DNA from: Channallabes apus
Lineage: Eukaryota; Chordata; Actinopteri; Siluriformes; Clariidae
Length of the DNA: 64,000 nucleotides
Direction of reading: 5' to 3'
NCBI GenBank assembly: GCA_030522415.1
Contig: CM060118.1
Location: 21,534,651-21,598,650 of the forward strand
A program made the position numbers and the translations under genes. Under the pieces are notes generated by a model. That model was given only the letters and a program-made list of their open reading frames with translations, was not told the origin of the DNA and did not search any database. Positions within the stretch are counted from its first letter, which is position 1. Each line of letters opens with the position of its first letter. Below are positions 14,373-24,999 of the stretch, in pieces.

Positions 14373-15977
14373 TACAAACCGGATTCCAAAAAAGTTGGGA
14401 CACTAAACAAATTGTGAATAAAAACTGAATGAAATGATGTGGAGATGGCAAATGTCAATATTTTATTCAGAATAGAACATAAATCACGGAACAAAAGTTT
14501 AAACTGAGAAAATTTATCATTTTAAGGGAAAAATATGGTGAATCAAAATGTCATGGTGTCAACAAATCCCAAAAAAGTAGGGACAAGGCCATTTTCACCA
14601 CTGTGTGGCATCTCCCCTTCTTCTTACAACACTCAACAGACGTCTGGGGACCGAGGAGACCAGTTTCTCAAGTTTAGAAATAGGAATGCTCTCCCATTCT
14701 TGTCTAATACAGGCTTCTAACTGTTCAATCGTCTTGGGCCTTCTTTGTCGCACCTTCCTCTTTATGATGCACCAAATGTTCTCTATAGGGGAAAGATCTG
14801 GACTGCAGACTGGCCATTTCAGTACCCGGATCCTTCTCCTACGCAGCCATGATGTTGTGATTGATGCAGAATGTGGTCTGGCATTATCTTGTGGAAAAAT
14901 GCAGGGTCTTCCCTGAAAGAGATGACGTCTGGATGGCGTATGTTGTTCTAGAACCTGAATATATTTTTCTGCATTGATGGTGCCTTTCCAGACATGCAAG
15001 CTGCCCATGCCACACGCACTCATGCAACCCCATACCATCAGAGATGCAGGCTTCTGAACTGAGCGTTGATAACAACTTGGGTTGTCCTTGTCCACTTTGG
15101 TCTGGATGACATGGCGTCCCACATTTCCAACAAGAACTTCGAATCGTGACTCGTCTGACCACAGAACAGTCTTCCATTTTGCCACACTCCATTTTAAATG
15201 ATCCCTGGCCCAATGAAAACGCCTGTGCTTGTGGATCTTGCTTAGAAATGGCTTCTTCTTTGCACTGTAGAGTTTCAGCTGGCAACGGCGGATGGCACGG
15301 TGGATTGTGTACACTGACAATGGTTTCTGGAAGTATTCCTGAGCCCATTCTGTGATTTCCTTTACAGTAGCATTCCTGTTTGTGGTGCAGTGTCGTTTAA
15401 GGGCCCGGAGATCACGGGCATCCAGTATGGTTTTACGCCCTTGACCCTTACGCACAGAGATTGTTCCAGATTCTCTGAATCTTCGGATGATATTATGCAC
15501 AGTTGTTGATGATAACTGCAAAGTCTTTGCAATTTTTCGCTGGGTAACACCTTTCTGATATTGCTCCACTATCTTTCTGCGCAACATTGTGGGAGTTGGT
15601 GATCCTCTACCCATCTTCCCATCATGGCTTCTGAGAGACACTGCCACTCTGAGGAACTCTTTTTATACCCACTCATGTTGCCAATTAACCTAATTACTGT
15701 TAATTGGTCTTCCAGCTCTTCGTTATGCTCAAATTTACTTTTTCCAGCCTCTTATTGCTACTTGTCCCAACTTTTTTGGGATGTGTTGACACCGTGAAAT
15801 TTGGAATCAACATATTTTTCCTTTAAAATGATACATTTTCTCGGATTAAACTTTTGATCTGTCATCTATGTTCTATTCTGAATAAAATATTGACATTTGC
15901 CATCTCCACATCATTGCATTCAGTTTTTATTCACAATTTGTTTGGTGTCCCAACTTTTTTGGAATCCAGTTTGTATA
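14373..15977 (-). mobile_element. Complete Tc1-like transposon with IR/DR ends (copy 1)
   Basis: Ends are long inverted repeats of about 210 bases starting (TA)CAAACCGGATTCC and closing with GGAATCCAGTTTG(TA); TA dinucleotides flank both ends as expected for this superfamily. Each arm contains an outer and an inner direct repeat of the form CCCAAAAAAGTNGGGAC (outer 14384-14403 and 15945-15967; inner 14568-14588 and 15761-15781), the IR/DR arrangement of Sleeping Beauty-like elements. The transposase frame inside is intact. It sits in the first intron of nsmce4a, in opposite orientation. Confidence 0.92.
14595..15614 (-). CDS. Tc1-like transposase (DD34E), apparently intact
   Basis: The enzyme excises and integrates the surrounding element at TA sites in the nucleus. 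From the conserved MGRGSP start at 15614 the protein is 339 residues; an upstream in-frame Met at 15647 would add 11, but the second copy at 33.9 kb shares sequence only sporadically before MGRGSP. The N-terminal half has a paired-like helix-turn-helix ([19 protein letters not shown]) followed by a second one and a GQGRK basic motif. The catalytic triad is D in [10 protein letters not shown] in FPQDNARPH and E in SPIENIW, with 34 residues between the last two. No stops or frameshifts are visible. Confidence 0.92.
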   Translation of the reverse strand: MGRGSPTPTMLRRKIVEQYQKGVTQRKIAKTLQLSSTTVHNIIRRFRESGTISVRKGQGRKTILDARDLRALKRHCTTNRNATVKEITEWAQEYFQKPLSVYTIHRAIRRCQLKLYSAKKKPFLSKIHKHRRFHWARDHLKWSVAKWKTVLWSDESRFEVLVGNVGRHVIQTKVDKDNPSCYQRSVQKPASLMVWGCMSACGMGSLHVWKGTINAEKYIQVLEQHTPSRRHLFQGRPCIFPQDNARPHSASITTSWLRRRRIRVLKWPVCSPDLSPIENIWCIIKRKVRQRRPKTIEQLEACIRQEWESIPISKLEKLVSSVPRRLLSVVRRRGDATQW

Positions 15978-16210
15978 AGGGGGTATCAAAAAGTTTTGAG
16001 ATTGGTTTTGTAACACGCCAACAGATGGCAGCACAAGGCTGCACCCACAGTCACAACTTCAGAACTTCATAAGTCAGTGTTCCAAAAGACATCATCCTGT
16101 GTACATTGAGAGGTGCAAAAAATGTCTAGAGCTTATCATTGTTATTAAAATTAAATAAATCTCGATTCGATATCATATCGCTTATTGGCCCAGCCCTACT
16201 TGGAGTTTTT

Positions 16211-16566
16211 CCATTATGAATACGAATTGACTGACTCTACTGTACAAAATATGTCACAGGCTCGCAGGCATTATGTATCGAGCATAAGATGCATCAATTT
16301 CACAAACTGCTCCTGCGTTCGTGATATAGTAAGTAAGTGATATTACAACGCAATGTAAGGTATACTGTATAAGCTATTTATCTGATTTCGTCCAATCTCT
16401 GTTGCACTGTCCTCGTCTGCCATCTTGCCGCCTCAAAGTCAAACACAGTACAAACGCATGCGCAGTTTGTGAAATCGATGTATCTTCTGCTTGATACATA
16501 AAGCCTGCGAGTCTGTGATGCATTTTTGACAGTAGAGTCACGGTTTTCAATTCGTATTTATAATGG
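16211..16566. mobile_element. Foldback (long inverted repeat) MITE-like element
   Basis: Sequence 16213-16325 and the reverse complement of 16450-16564 align over their whole length: both start TCCATTAT(A/G)AATACGAATTG and share GACTCTACTGT, TCGCAGGC, TTATGTATC and ATTTCACAAACTGC. Spacer about 125 bases, rich in CG. Probably a non-autonomous DNA transposon; superfamily not determined. Just left of it (16168-16199) is the end of another repeat (GCTTATTGGCCCAGCCCTA). Confidence 0.7.
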
Positions 16567-16771
16567 ACAATCCCCAAACCTTCAGGAGCTGAAGGAACTT
16601 TGCCTCGAACTCCCCCAAGTACTCTGTCAGCGTGCCGTGGATGATCCATTCTTCTTAATGAGGATCATCACTGGTAATGAAACTTGGGTGTTTCGGTACA
16701 ATCCTGAGACAAAATAAAAGTTTCACAGTGGAAGGCGAGGCAGTTTTGCAGCTCGATCAAGTACTGTACAT

Positions 16772-16971
16772 TTAGGCATTTGGCAGACGCTCTTATCCAG
16801 AGCGACTTACTTTAAAAAATTTTTTTTAAATCTCATTACACATCTGAGCAGTTGAGGGTTAAGGGCCTTGCTCAAGGGCCCAACAGTGGCAACTTGGGGG
16901 TTGTGGGGTTTGAACCTGGGATCTTCCGAACCGTAGTCCAATGCCTTAACCACTGAGCTACCCCTGGCCCT
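16772..16971 (-). mobile_element. tRNA-derived SINE, V-SINE-like, with 11 bp target duplication
   Basis: On the minus strand it starts with a tRNA-like head: A box TAGCTCAGTGG and B box GGTTCAAACCC, and ends with the conserved CTCTGGATAAGAGCGTCTGC block typical of a widespread fish SINE group. GTACTGTACAT occurs on both sides (16761-16771 and 16972-16982), a perfect target-site duplication. It lies inside the mariner relic. Confidence 0.88.
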
Positions 16972-17445
16972 GTACTGTACATGCTCATCATCTTTTTCAG
17001 CAATCATTACGCATCGAGAAGTCGTCTCCAGAGGCCAGATCGTCAATAACAAATGCTACTTCCAGGTGTTGAGGCATCTGATGCAAATTTTCTAAATTTG
17101 AAAATTGAGATCTAAATTACTTTTCACATATGTACAGTATATGGTTCTTTGGTAGAGTGTTTTCTTATTGAAAAGCCACGATTATTAATTAGCAAAGCCC
17201 TGCTTCCTACTTTATTTACATATGTGGCACAAAATGCATAGGCAAAAATGTGTTTGGTCTGGTTCTATCATCTATCTGGTTCTATTTTCTGTTGTTAGTT
17301 TTGAAGACATCTTGGGTCTTAAAGAGAAAAAATTATCAGACTTTTGGACCACCCTGAAAATTTACATACATTTGCATCTGCTGTATTTGTAATGATCTCT
17401 TATTGTGTCTTTCTCTCTTTATTCAATTAAATGGACAGTTTTCAG

Positions 17446-20400
17446 AAGTACTGAAGAACAGAAATATTTCTACACTTCAAAAGGGGGACTTGTTAAAGAT
17501 GTCTGATTCGAGACGGAGGTCCATCAGAGGCAGTCAGGATGAAGCTGCTGGTCATACTAATGGGGTGGGTGGGCGCGGTAGATCTGAAAGAGCAACGGAC
17601 ACGGGTGAAGAAGATGAAGGTGCTGGTCCATCAGGGATCCAAGAGGAATATGACGATCCTGCCCAGCGCAGGGAGATCAGAAGCCAGTACAGGGATCTCA
17701 TCAACTCTGTTCAACGTGAGGTTCAGCATGGAGAATTTTTAATTATTTTTTTTTAAACAAAATGATCTTTGAATTACTGTTAAATTTATTCAATTAAATA
17801 TCCTTTCACCTGAACTAAAGTAATTTTCAGATATTTTTTTACTTGCAGAAAACCGTGAAGATATGCTAAATCCTGCCAACAATAAACTGTTTGACGTGTT
17901 AGAAGAAGCCAACAAACTGTTTGCTAATGGTAATATATCCACTTTTGTCTTTTACTCGTTTAAAATGTTGTGACATTTTCTCTCAGCTCTGTAAGTGTAT
18001 TTAAAAAATGTGTGCTTCAATTCATGTCATGATTGTGGTCTGAACACTTCTACACAGTCAGGCAGGCTCGGGAGGCTGCCCTTGATGCTCAGCTGCTTGT
18101 CCTAGCCACAGACCTGGGGAGAGAAAAAGCCAGCCAGCTGCATGCTGAGGGCTCTGCTTTTGACCCATCTGCGTTTGCAGAACATTTGGTTAGTTACTCT
18201 TCCTTTATTTACATTTTCAGAACAGATAATTTACAAATGTGGACTCACTGAACTCCCTTTTTTTGACAACACAGTTGTCCTTCATGGGTCTTAATCGCTT
18301 AGAAGAGGAGGAGGAGGATGGTGATACCACTTTGGATGGATTTATGCCTTCAGATGCCTGGCAGCGACTTTCCAAAAGAGCAAATAATTGCTTCAAAACA
18401 GCCCCTTCATTCCACTATATGTGAGTTTCCTAAGTGTTTTTTTTTCTTCTTCTTTTTCTCTCTTTTTTTAATTTTTTTTATAATTCTTAGTCAGTCACTA
18501 TAAAAGTGTGGTAGTATTTCACAGTGACTACTTACTCAAAGTTAGAGATCAATTTATGTAATTTTTATTAATTAATTAATTAATTTATTTAAAATTTTGA
18601 GGTTTGGCTCATTTCTGGCTGAACCACCACCTCCAAGGCAGCGGGTTGAGAGACAAAGGAAAGCTCCCAGCAAAGAAGCGAAACGAATGATGCCCACTCA
18701 GGTCTGTTTTAATTTCTGCATGCTTCATTGCTTTGAATGCTTTGAGTTCAAAGCATAGAGATGTTTAAAATGTGCTTTTACATCACAGCTAAGGAGAATG
18801 GAAGAATCACATCAGGAAGCTACAGGGAAAGAGGTGGAAAGGATTTTTAAGTGCCTTCAAGGTTACTTTGCTGATGACCGTTAGTACATATATATTTTTT
18901 TAAATCATTGACGGGTGATGATTTAAATGATATCAGAAATGTTCTTTTAAAATATTTTGCTTTCTTTTTTCAACAGCACAGTCCCCCATATTGTATTACG
19001 AGTTTGTTGTTGACCCTACCTCCTTTTCCCGGACAGTGGAGAACATTTTCCACACCTCATTTCTTATTAGAGTGAGTGTTTTGAGTGTTTTGAGATTGTT
19101 TTGTGAATACATGTTGATTATTAAATATACATGGAGGAACTCTTTCCTACTCTGTTCTGATTTATAGTAGTATAATACTAAATGATGATAATATTATTAA
19201 CAATAATAATCATAATAATTTGGGTAGACGCTAGAATAAATTTTGGCTATTTGGGACACAAATTACTTGTCCTATTCAATCACATATGTATTTATTCTCA
19301 GGATGGCATTGTGAGGATTTATCTAAACAGTGATGGACTTCCTTGTATAGGTAAGATTGCATATCTGCCAATCTTATTATATTTGTTTTTGTTTTTTTTC
19401 GCAACTATTTTATTTAAATTACATTTGCATGGAGTCAAAGGGAGGTAATGAATATAAAAAAAACACATGTAATTATGCATAATGCAATGCTCCACTATAG
19501 TTTTTACTAGGTTTTTTTTAGTGTTTCTGTTGAAATTTAACAAATTTACATTTAATTGACATCATGTCTTGAGCTAAAGACACATTCGACAAAAATCTTT
19601 TTTTTTTTTTGTGCCCCTGTACACCACCAAATTGAATTTGAAATGAAGCACTTGAGATTTGCAGCTCTCTTCAAACACATTCCCTATTTTGGGGGCTCAT
19701 AAATAATGGAACAAACGGTGAGCAGTTGCATGGCTTGTTGTAAACTGTATATACATCTATTTATGCCATGACTAGTCAAGCAGATATACAGCCTGGAGGT
19801 GGTTCTGATTTGTTACATTTGCTCAAACCCTCTATGCAACCCTCTATACAAGTGAAGGAGGCTATCATTAGGCTGAAAAAAGTAAATACCAGAGTACCAG
19901 AGAGACAACAAAAGCATTGGGAGTGGAAAAACACAGATACACTGTGGTACACAGTTTGGAACATTCTTATAAAGAAGGAATTACCTGGCTAATTTAAAAA
20001 CAGCAAAGGGCATGGAAAATCACAGAAGACAACTAAAGTGGATGACCACAGAATGTCAGTGACATTTCATGAAGGACCAATTCAAAGAACCAAGTCAATT
20101 TTCAAAGTCAAAACACAGACTTCTTATCAGAAGGTCCCAGGTTCACACCAAATTGCCACTGTTGGGGCATGCACAGATGTATAATGTGTCATTGTCAAAG
20201 TCTATGGTCAAGTTTTATGAAGTAAATACAGATGCTTTACAACAAGGGGCAAACAACTGGTAACAATCAAGAGGAGAAAGGTCAGATTAGACTTTGCCAG
20301 AAAACTTCAGACTGATGAAATCAGAATTTTAGATTGATGGGAATAGAAAAGCATGGAGAGAGTAAGGAACAGCTCATGATCCAAAGCATATCACATTATC

Positions 20401-21585
20401 TGTCAAACATGGTGGAGGCATTGTTATGGTATAAGCGTGTATGGCTGCCAGGTTATGTTTTATTGATAACCTGAACACTGATAAAAGTAGCAGTGTAGGT
20501 CTGCACTCTCAGCTCAGATTCAGCCAAATGCTGAAAAACTGATGCTTCATGCTGCAGATGAACAAACAGTCAAAACATAGAGTGAAAGCTACACAAGGCA
20601 AAGAAATGGGATACTCTTGGCCAAGTCAGTCACCTCCACTTGCCCTATAATAGATCATTCTTTTTACTTACTTAGAACAGGACTGTAGGCAGAAAGACAA
20701 TAAACAGCCTTCAAAAGGGATTTGGTCATGTGGATGGGTTCAAAGAATTTTCAGCCAAGTATAATTTCATCCTGAATAGTTAATGCCACACTTTTGTTAA
20801 ACCCCTTGAATTAAAGCTAAAATTATTGACTTCACTCACTTCTTAAGTGTTTCATTTTACATTCAGTGTGGTGGTGTACAGAGGTGGTGAACAAAGCAAA
20901 TAAAACTTAGCTTTGTTCCAAATTTGATGGATCTGACTGTGTGCTATTGAAGAATGACAGGATGGGTAGGGCATGTTCTTTCCCTTATTTATTTGGCTCA
21001 TGTATAATATATTCACTCTCCAGTAATTTGTGTGCATGTATGTTTCATTCAGCTCCAGTTGAGGAGGGCGAGTTAGAGCCCGGTGGTGCCAGTACCCGCC
21101 ATCAGTGTGTCATCTCAATCAGTCCAGCTAGCTGGAGGGTAAGTTGCTGTAGCTTGAGGGGTAGTCATGTACATTCATACAAGTGCCATTAACCATAACT
21201 GATGTCATGCTGTAGCTCAGCTGGAATTCAGGAACGTAGGGATATGTCCAAGTGTGTGCATTAAACACTAAATACCTGACTGCCATGTGAGATTGAGGCA
21301 GAGAAACATAGATGGCACTCTTGGGAAATTTTCAGAAACATTACACAACTGGCTCTGCACACCTGTTCATTTCAGTGAAATTATACATTCTCTATTCTAT
21401 AAAATCCCCATAGACATGCTTGTATGTCTGTTGTTTGTTAATATCTTGTATTTTATAATAATAATAATAATAATAATTAGAATTTTTAAATATATTTTTT
21501 CTCTTATTTGCAGGAGATCATTGAGGCCTTTGACATTAAAGACGCATTGATTCCACCCCCAGAAGTATTGTCACAAGAAGGCTGA
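17446..21585 (+). CDS. nsmce4a: NSE4 homologue A, kleisin subunit of the SMC5/6 complex
   Basis: NSE4 bridges the SMC5 and SMC6 heads and, with NSE1 and NSE3, supports DNA repair and chromosome stability in the nucleus. Coding exons: 17499-17715 (ATG 17499; exon starts 17446), 17849-17929, 18058-18188, 18275-18420, 18602-18701, 18789-18879, 18977-19071, 19302-19350, 21053-21138, 21514-21585. All borders are GT-AG, phases agree, and the sum is 1,068 bases (355 residues; human about 385). Family matches: [38 protein letters not shown] (N-terminal kleisin region binding SMC6), [12 protein letters not shown], and [20 protein letters not shown] (C-terminal winged helix). Acidic Glu runs and a basic linker lie between. 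Intron 8 holds a decayed Tc1 element. Neighbouring tacc2 is also its neighbour in human. Confidence 0.95.
19618..20882. mobile_element. Decayed Tc1-like element in nsmce4a intron 8
   Basis: The ends GTACACCACC...AAATGAAGCACTT (19618-19650) and their reverse complement AAGTGTTTCATTTTACATT..GGTGGTGTAC (20846-20880) form diverged inverted repeats. Inside, short stretches resemble a Tc1 transposase read on the plus strand (for example CATGGTGGAGGCATTGTTATGG at 20408, equivalent to the conserved Gly-Gly region), but stops abound. Confidence 0.7.
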
Positions 21586-21689
21586 TTAAAGAAATGAAAC
21601 ACATTTGTTTTTCGTCAAATATTTCAGTAAAATATTTTCGTTTTATTTACAATTTTTACGTGTACATGATGTATGTAAAATGCACTGAA

Positions 21690-22452
21690 GCTCAGACTGT
21701 TTTTATAATGTAAGAAAAGTGTATGTTACAATGTTAATATTGTGGAATAAAGTTTACATGGTTTTCAAAAACAACTGTGACCATTTTGGTCTGGTCAGTG
21801 GCTGCCTTGAACCCTGTGACTTGCATTATAAACACTGTTTACAGATTTTATACATTCTTTGATCAAGTGATGCCACCCAGTGGAGAATAATTTTATTACC
21901 ATTTATATAACTATTAAATAAACATAACATATTCATTCTTTATATGTTACAATTGATTAAATGCTTTTCAGTAACTTCACAATAATCCATACTGACAAAA
22001 CAAAAATTTTTTTGCTTTTTTAAATGTTCATAAATAATAATAAAATATAATTTATTCAGATCTTTGGATTTGAAATTTCAAACTGAGCCCAAATGCATAC
22101 TCAAATAAAAATTTTATTTGTCACATACACAGTACGATATGCAGTGAAACTGCCCGTGACCTTAAAAAACAAGATTATCAATAAGAAATTATTCGTATTC
22201 CATAATTCTATAATTATGGAATAAAATAAGACTAAAAAATATAGCTATTTTCTTATTTCTTTCGATATGGTATTCAGTGTGATTTTAAGTGATCAGCGTA
22301 ACTGACAAAAAAATTCAAGTAGTATGTCTGGTGAAAAGCAGGTACTGCTCTTTAACTAGGTAAAATGTACAGTGAAGCATGGTAGTGGCAGTATGATGTA
22401 CGTAAGCTCAGACTGTTTTTATAATGTAAAAAAAGTGTATGTTACAATGTTA
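21690..22452 (+). repeat. 47 nt segment of nsmce4a 3' UTR duplicated downstream
   Basis: 21690-21736 and 22406-22452 are the same 47 bases with one mismatch, starting GCTCAGACTGTTTTTATAAT. The first copy is in the 3' UTR just before the AATAAA, the second inside a Tc1-like relic 700 bases away. Confidence 0.9.
21746..21751 (+). promoter_or_regulatory. nsmce4a: Polyadenylation signal of nsmce4a
   Basis: AATAAA lies 161 bases past the TGA (21583-21585), followed within 30 bases by GT-rich sequence (TGTGACCATTTTGGTCTGGTC). Confidence 0.7.
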
Positions 22453-22932
22453 AAAATGCTAAAAAGCTAGTTAGAAAACTCGCACTTCTGAGCATGCCAG
22501 TGACCCAGACGTTGAGTGGCTTTGGGAAGGTCATTACATGATTCAGCAAAAATCTGAACCTTATAGAACATCTGTGATGTGAACTGAAAATTCAAGTTCA
22601 CAGATGCTGTTCATGCAGTCTTATGGATTTCGAGAGGATGCAGATGAAGACTTGAATCTGTAGTTGGTGCCAAAGTTGCTTATATACAGTGCTGAATAAA
22701 GGCTAAATGCTTATCTATATGGGATTTCAGTGTTGTTTTTTAAATTTATAATTGTGCCAAAACAAAAATCTAAATTGTTTTTACTGTCATTATGGGTTAC
22801 AGTGTGCATATTAATGACCAGAAAAAATTATGTAATTTATTTTACATTAAAAGTTTCTTTTAAATAAAAAAAACAGAACACATTGTAATTTGCAAATACA
22901 GAAATGGCCTGATTACTTTCTGAAACCACTGT
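21975..22932. mobile_element. Tc1-like relic
   Basis: The right part matches the non-coding end of a common fish Tc1 family: CTGAATAAAGGCTAAATGCTTAT, TTGTCATTATGGG-like and a terminal CTGATTACTTTCTGAAACCACTGT. The left part has diverged counterpart sequence (CTGACAAAACAAAAAT, TTATTCAGATCTTTGG). A foreign fragment (TTTTATTTGTCACATACACAGTACGATATGCAGTG, 22112-22147; here abbreviated) that recurs in fish genomes is embedded. Confidence 0.55.
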
Positions 22933-23087
22933 CCAAGATACAGACTAGTTAAATACTGTTAATCTAATTTGTCATTGTGTAGTCATTCTGTTGCAACCTA
23001 TAAGCTATGCTGTTTCTAAATTATTTGCATGGTGAGAGTAATAAAAACTTAATGAGTTTCATCGTTCCAAGTCTCCAAACGCCTGAA

Positions 23088-23190
23088 TGAGCTTAGTTTA
23101 TTCCTGCTGTATATAAAAGCACTAAGCATTTATAAAATATGAGCTTAGTTTAGTCCTGTTGCATAAAAAAAGCACTAAGCATTTACAGAC
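23088..23190 (+). repeat. Two-copy tandem repeat, about 51 bases each
   Basis: TGAGCTTAGTTTATTCCTGCTG...AAAGCACTAAGCATTTA (23088-23133) recurs with a few changes at 23140-23187. No wider array. Confidence 0.75.
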
Positions 23191-23746
23191 CATATTTATT
23201 TAATATTTATTATTGGTTTGATGGTTGAGGCAGCATCATTTTTGGGGTTGTGGTCTCTTTAAAATTTCAAATGCACTGTCTTTTCACCTCTCTCTCTCTC
23301 TCTGCTTCACTCAATCCTGTCCCCATCCTCTTCCTGCTGTTAATATTTCTATGAGAAAGAGAAGAGGTATTTTTTTTACACACTCCCAGTGCTACAAGCC
23401 ACCATTTCTTTATTACTCCTGAGGAATTCAGCAAAGCTCTCTCTCTCCTCCTCTTTCCTCTTTGCATTCTTTAACTGGTTATATTGTTGCATTCTTATAT
23501 AACACAGCATGGAGATGTTAGCACTCTGATCAGTGCTGGAGATAAAGCTTATTGGTCACACACATGCACACACTTGCATGCACACACCGATAGGGTTTTC
23601 TCAGCCTTACAGATTTGCACTCAGATGAATTCTAGCCAGCCCTGCGATGCCATCTCTCTGTAGTGGCGATGCAGTTCTGCAGAGATTATTTCTGCAAGCC
23701 TTGTAGTGCAGCTGTCACCTCCCCTCAGGAGGACATGGAATACAGG

Positions 23747-23779
23747 ATGGGGAGCTGCATCGGAGTTGCACGCAACCAG
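23747..23779 (+). CDS. Candidate alternative first coding exon of tacc2 (MGSCIGVARNQ)
   Basis: ATG at 23747 in a strong start context (A at -3, G at +4) is followed by 11 codons, MGSCIGVARNQ, and then a GTAACA donor in phase 0, which would join in frame to the tacc2 exon at 30622. Surrounding DNA (23600-24110) is GC- and purine-rich compared with the flanks, as in a promoter region. Gly-2 and Cys-4 would allow N-myristoylation plus palmitoylation. The assignment to tacc2 is inference from phase, strand and position; it could be a chance frame or another transcript. Confidence 0.3.
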
Positions 23780-24327
23780 GTAACACCTCCATCACTCGCA
23801 CCGGCACAGCAAGCAACAGATGATGTGGTAGCGAAGGGAACAGAGAGATGCAAGAGGTTGATGGAATATTGAGATATGCCTGTGATCGTGACCGTGCAGA
23901 ACAGGGGTAGGGCTGGTGCTGGTGGTGGGCTGTTTGTGCTGGAGTAGAGTGACATCACTAATACAGGGAAGGAGAGGAGTCATGTAAGTGAGGCTGCCAC
24001 TGTCTGCACTGGAGAGATGGAGAGAGGACGAGGAGGAGAGACGAGCAGAGGGAAGAAGGAAACGGAGGAGGGGCTGAGGGTCATGGAAATGGAGCAGCTC
24101 ATTGCACTGGCTTATCTGAAAAGGGATGCTCTAGTGTAATGACTTTAGAGTGAGAATGATGTGCCTATGGACTGATATCCGAACAAAAAATAATAATCTT
24201 GCTTAAGAGTATGACTGTATGATTAACATGTGCTTTGAGGTTTCTCTTAGCAAGCAGTGCACTTAATTTTTTATAATGATTTATTATTAACAATGTCTTT
24301 TTAAAACTAGAGTCAGGCAGAAGCTTA

Positions 24328-24640
24328 TTGGTTTATTGGTTAGCACTATGGCCTCACATATCCAGGGCAGAGGGTTCGATTCCCGCCTCGGGTCTGTGTG
24401 CTCGGTTGGTTTCTTCAGGGTGCCCCGGTTTCCTCCCACAGTCCAGAGACAAGTAGATTAGGTTAACTGGCGTTCCCAAATTGCTCGTAATGTGTGAATT
24501 AGCATGTAAGAGTGTGTATGTGTGTGCCATGTGATCGATTGGCACCCCATCCAGGGTGTACCCCACCTCGTGCCCTCATTTCTCCTGGAACAGGATCCAG
24601 GCCCCCTAATACATAGATGATGAGTTAGTGAGAATGAAGC
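24328..24640 (+). mobile_element. tRNA-derived SINE copy
   Basis: B box GGTTCGATTCC near 24373, the body GGTTTCCTCCCACAGTCCAGA, GGATTGGCACC-type block and CAGGGTGTACCCC near the 3' part. Same family as the copies at 29.3, 32.1, 35.2 and 39.0 kb (+) and 28.4 kb (-). Diverged, no clean target duplication noted. Confidence 0.8.
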
Positions 24641-24764
24641 TTCGGTTTTTGAAGTTTACTGGTATTTCTTTAGTAAAGGGATTGTAAAATATATCACATG
24701 GAAATCTACAACGTCATTCAGTTTGATTTATTTACTAGATTAGTAAACCTGTACCTGTAGAATA

Positions 24765-24955
24765 GTAGTTCCCAACCCTGGTCCCACAGGACTGCACATT
24801 TTAGTTATTCTGCTCTACTGCACCCACTTCTATTAAGCAAAGGCTGTTAATTAGCTAATTATTGAAATCAGGTGCTCTGGGAGCTGAGAAAACACCAAAA
24901 TGTGCAGAGAAGAGTGTCCAAGACCAAAGTGAAGAAGTTACTGCTATAGACCACT
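24765..24955. mobile_element. Short MITE-like repeat
   Basis: Begins AGTAGTTCCCAACCCTGGTCC and ends with a diverged inverse (GACCAAAGTGAAGAAGTTACTGC). The interior CACATTTTAGTTATTCTGC...CAAAATGTGCAG is itself symmetrical. It resembles a common vertebrate-fish MITE ending AACCCTGGTCC; assignment tentative. Confidence 0.5.
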
Positions 24956-24999
24956 GCTGCTGTTTAAGGAAACATGTGTAAAAGTCTTTGATCCCCCAC

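Larger units (their letters stand above)
15980..17085 (+). mobile_element. Mariner-family transposase relic, interrupted by two later insertions
   Basis: Plus-strand pieces match a mariner (DD34D-type) transposase: DDPFFLMRIITGNETW and FRYNPETK (about 16635-16715), then KVSQWK, and after the SINE interruption a block reading HREVVSRGQIVNNKCYFQVL (about 17008-17068). Frames are broken throughout. The left end may be the GGGGGTATCAAAAAGTTTTG at 15979. A foldback element (16211-16566) and a SINE (16772-16971) lie within it. Confidence 0.65.

Noticed and set aside
14884..15348. 154-codon frame within the Tc1-like element (also 34213-34677)
   Set aside because: Alternative frame of the transposase gene; the true frame carries the catalytic and DNA-binding motifs.
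17403..17498. Upstream Met at 17403 as the nsmce4a start
   Set aside because: It lies before the acceptor at 17443-17445, in the intron pyrimidine tract. ATG 17499 (MSDSRRR) fits the family start.
24354..24566. Short frames such as MGYTLDGVPI on the minus strand (also at 32101, 35144 and 38975)
   Set aside because: They recur only because they are read from copies of the same SINE.
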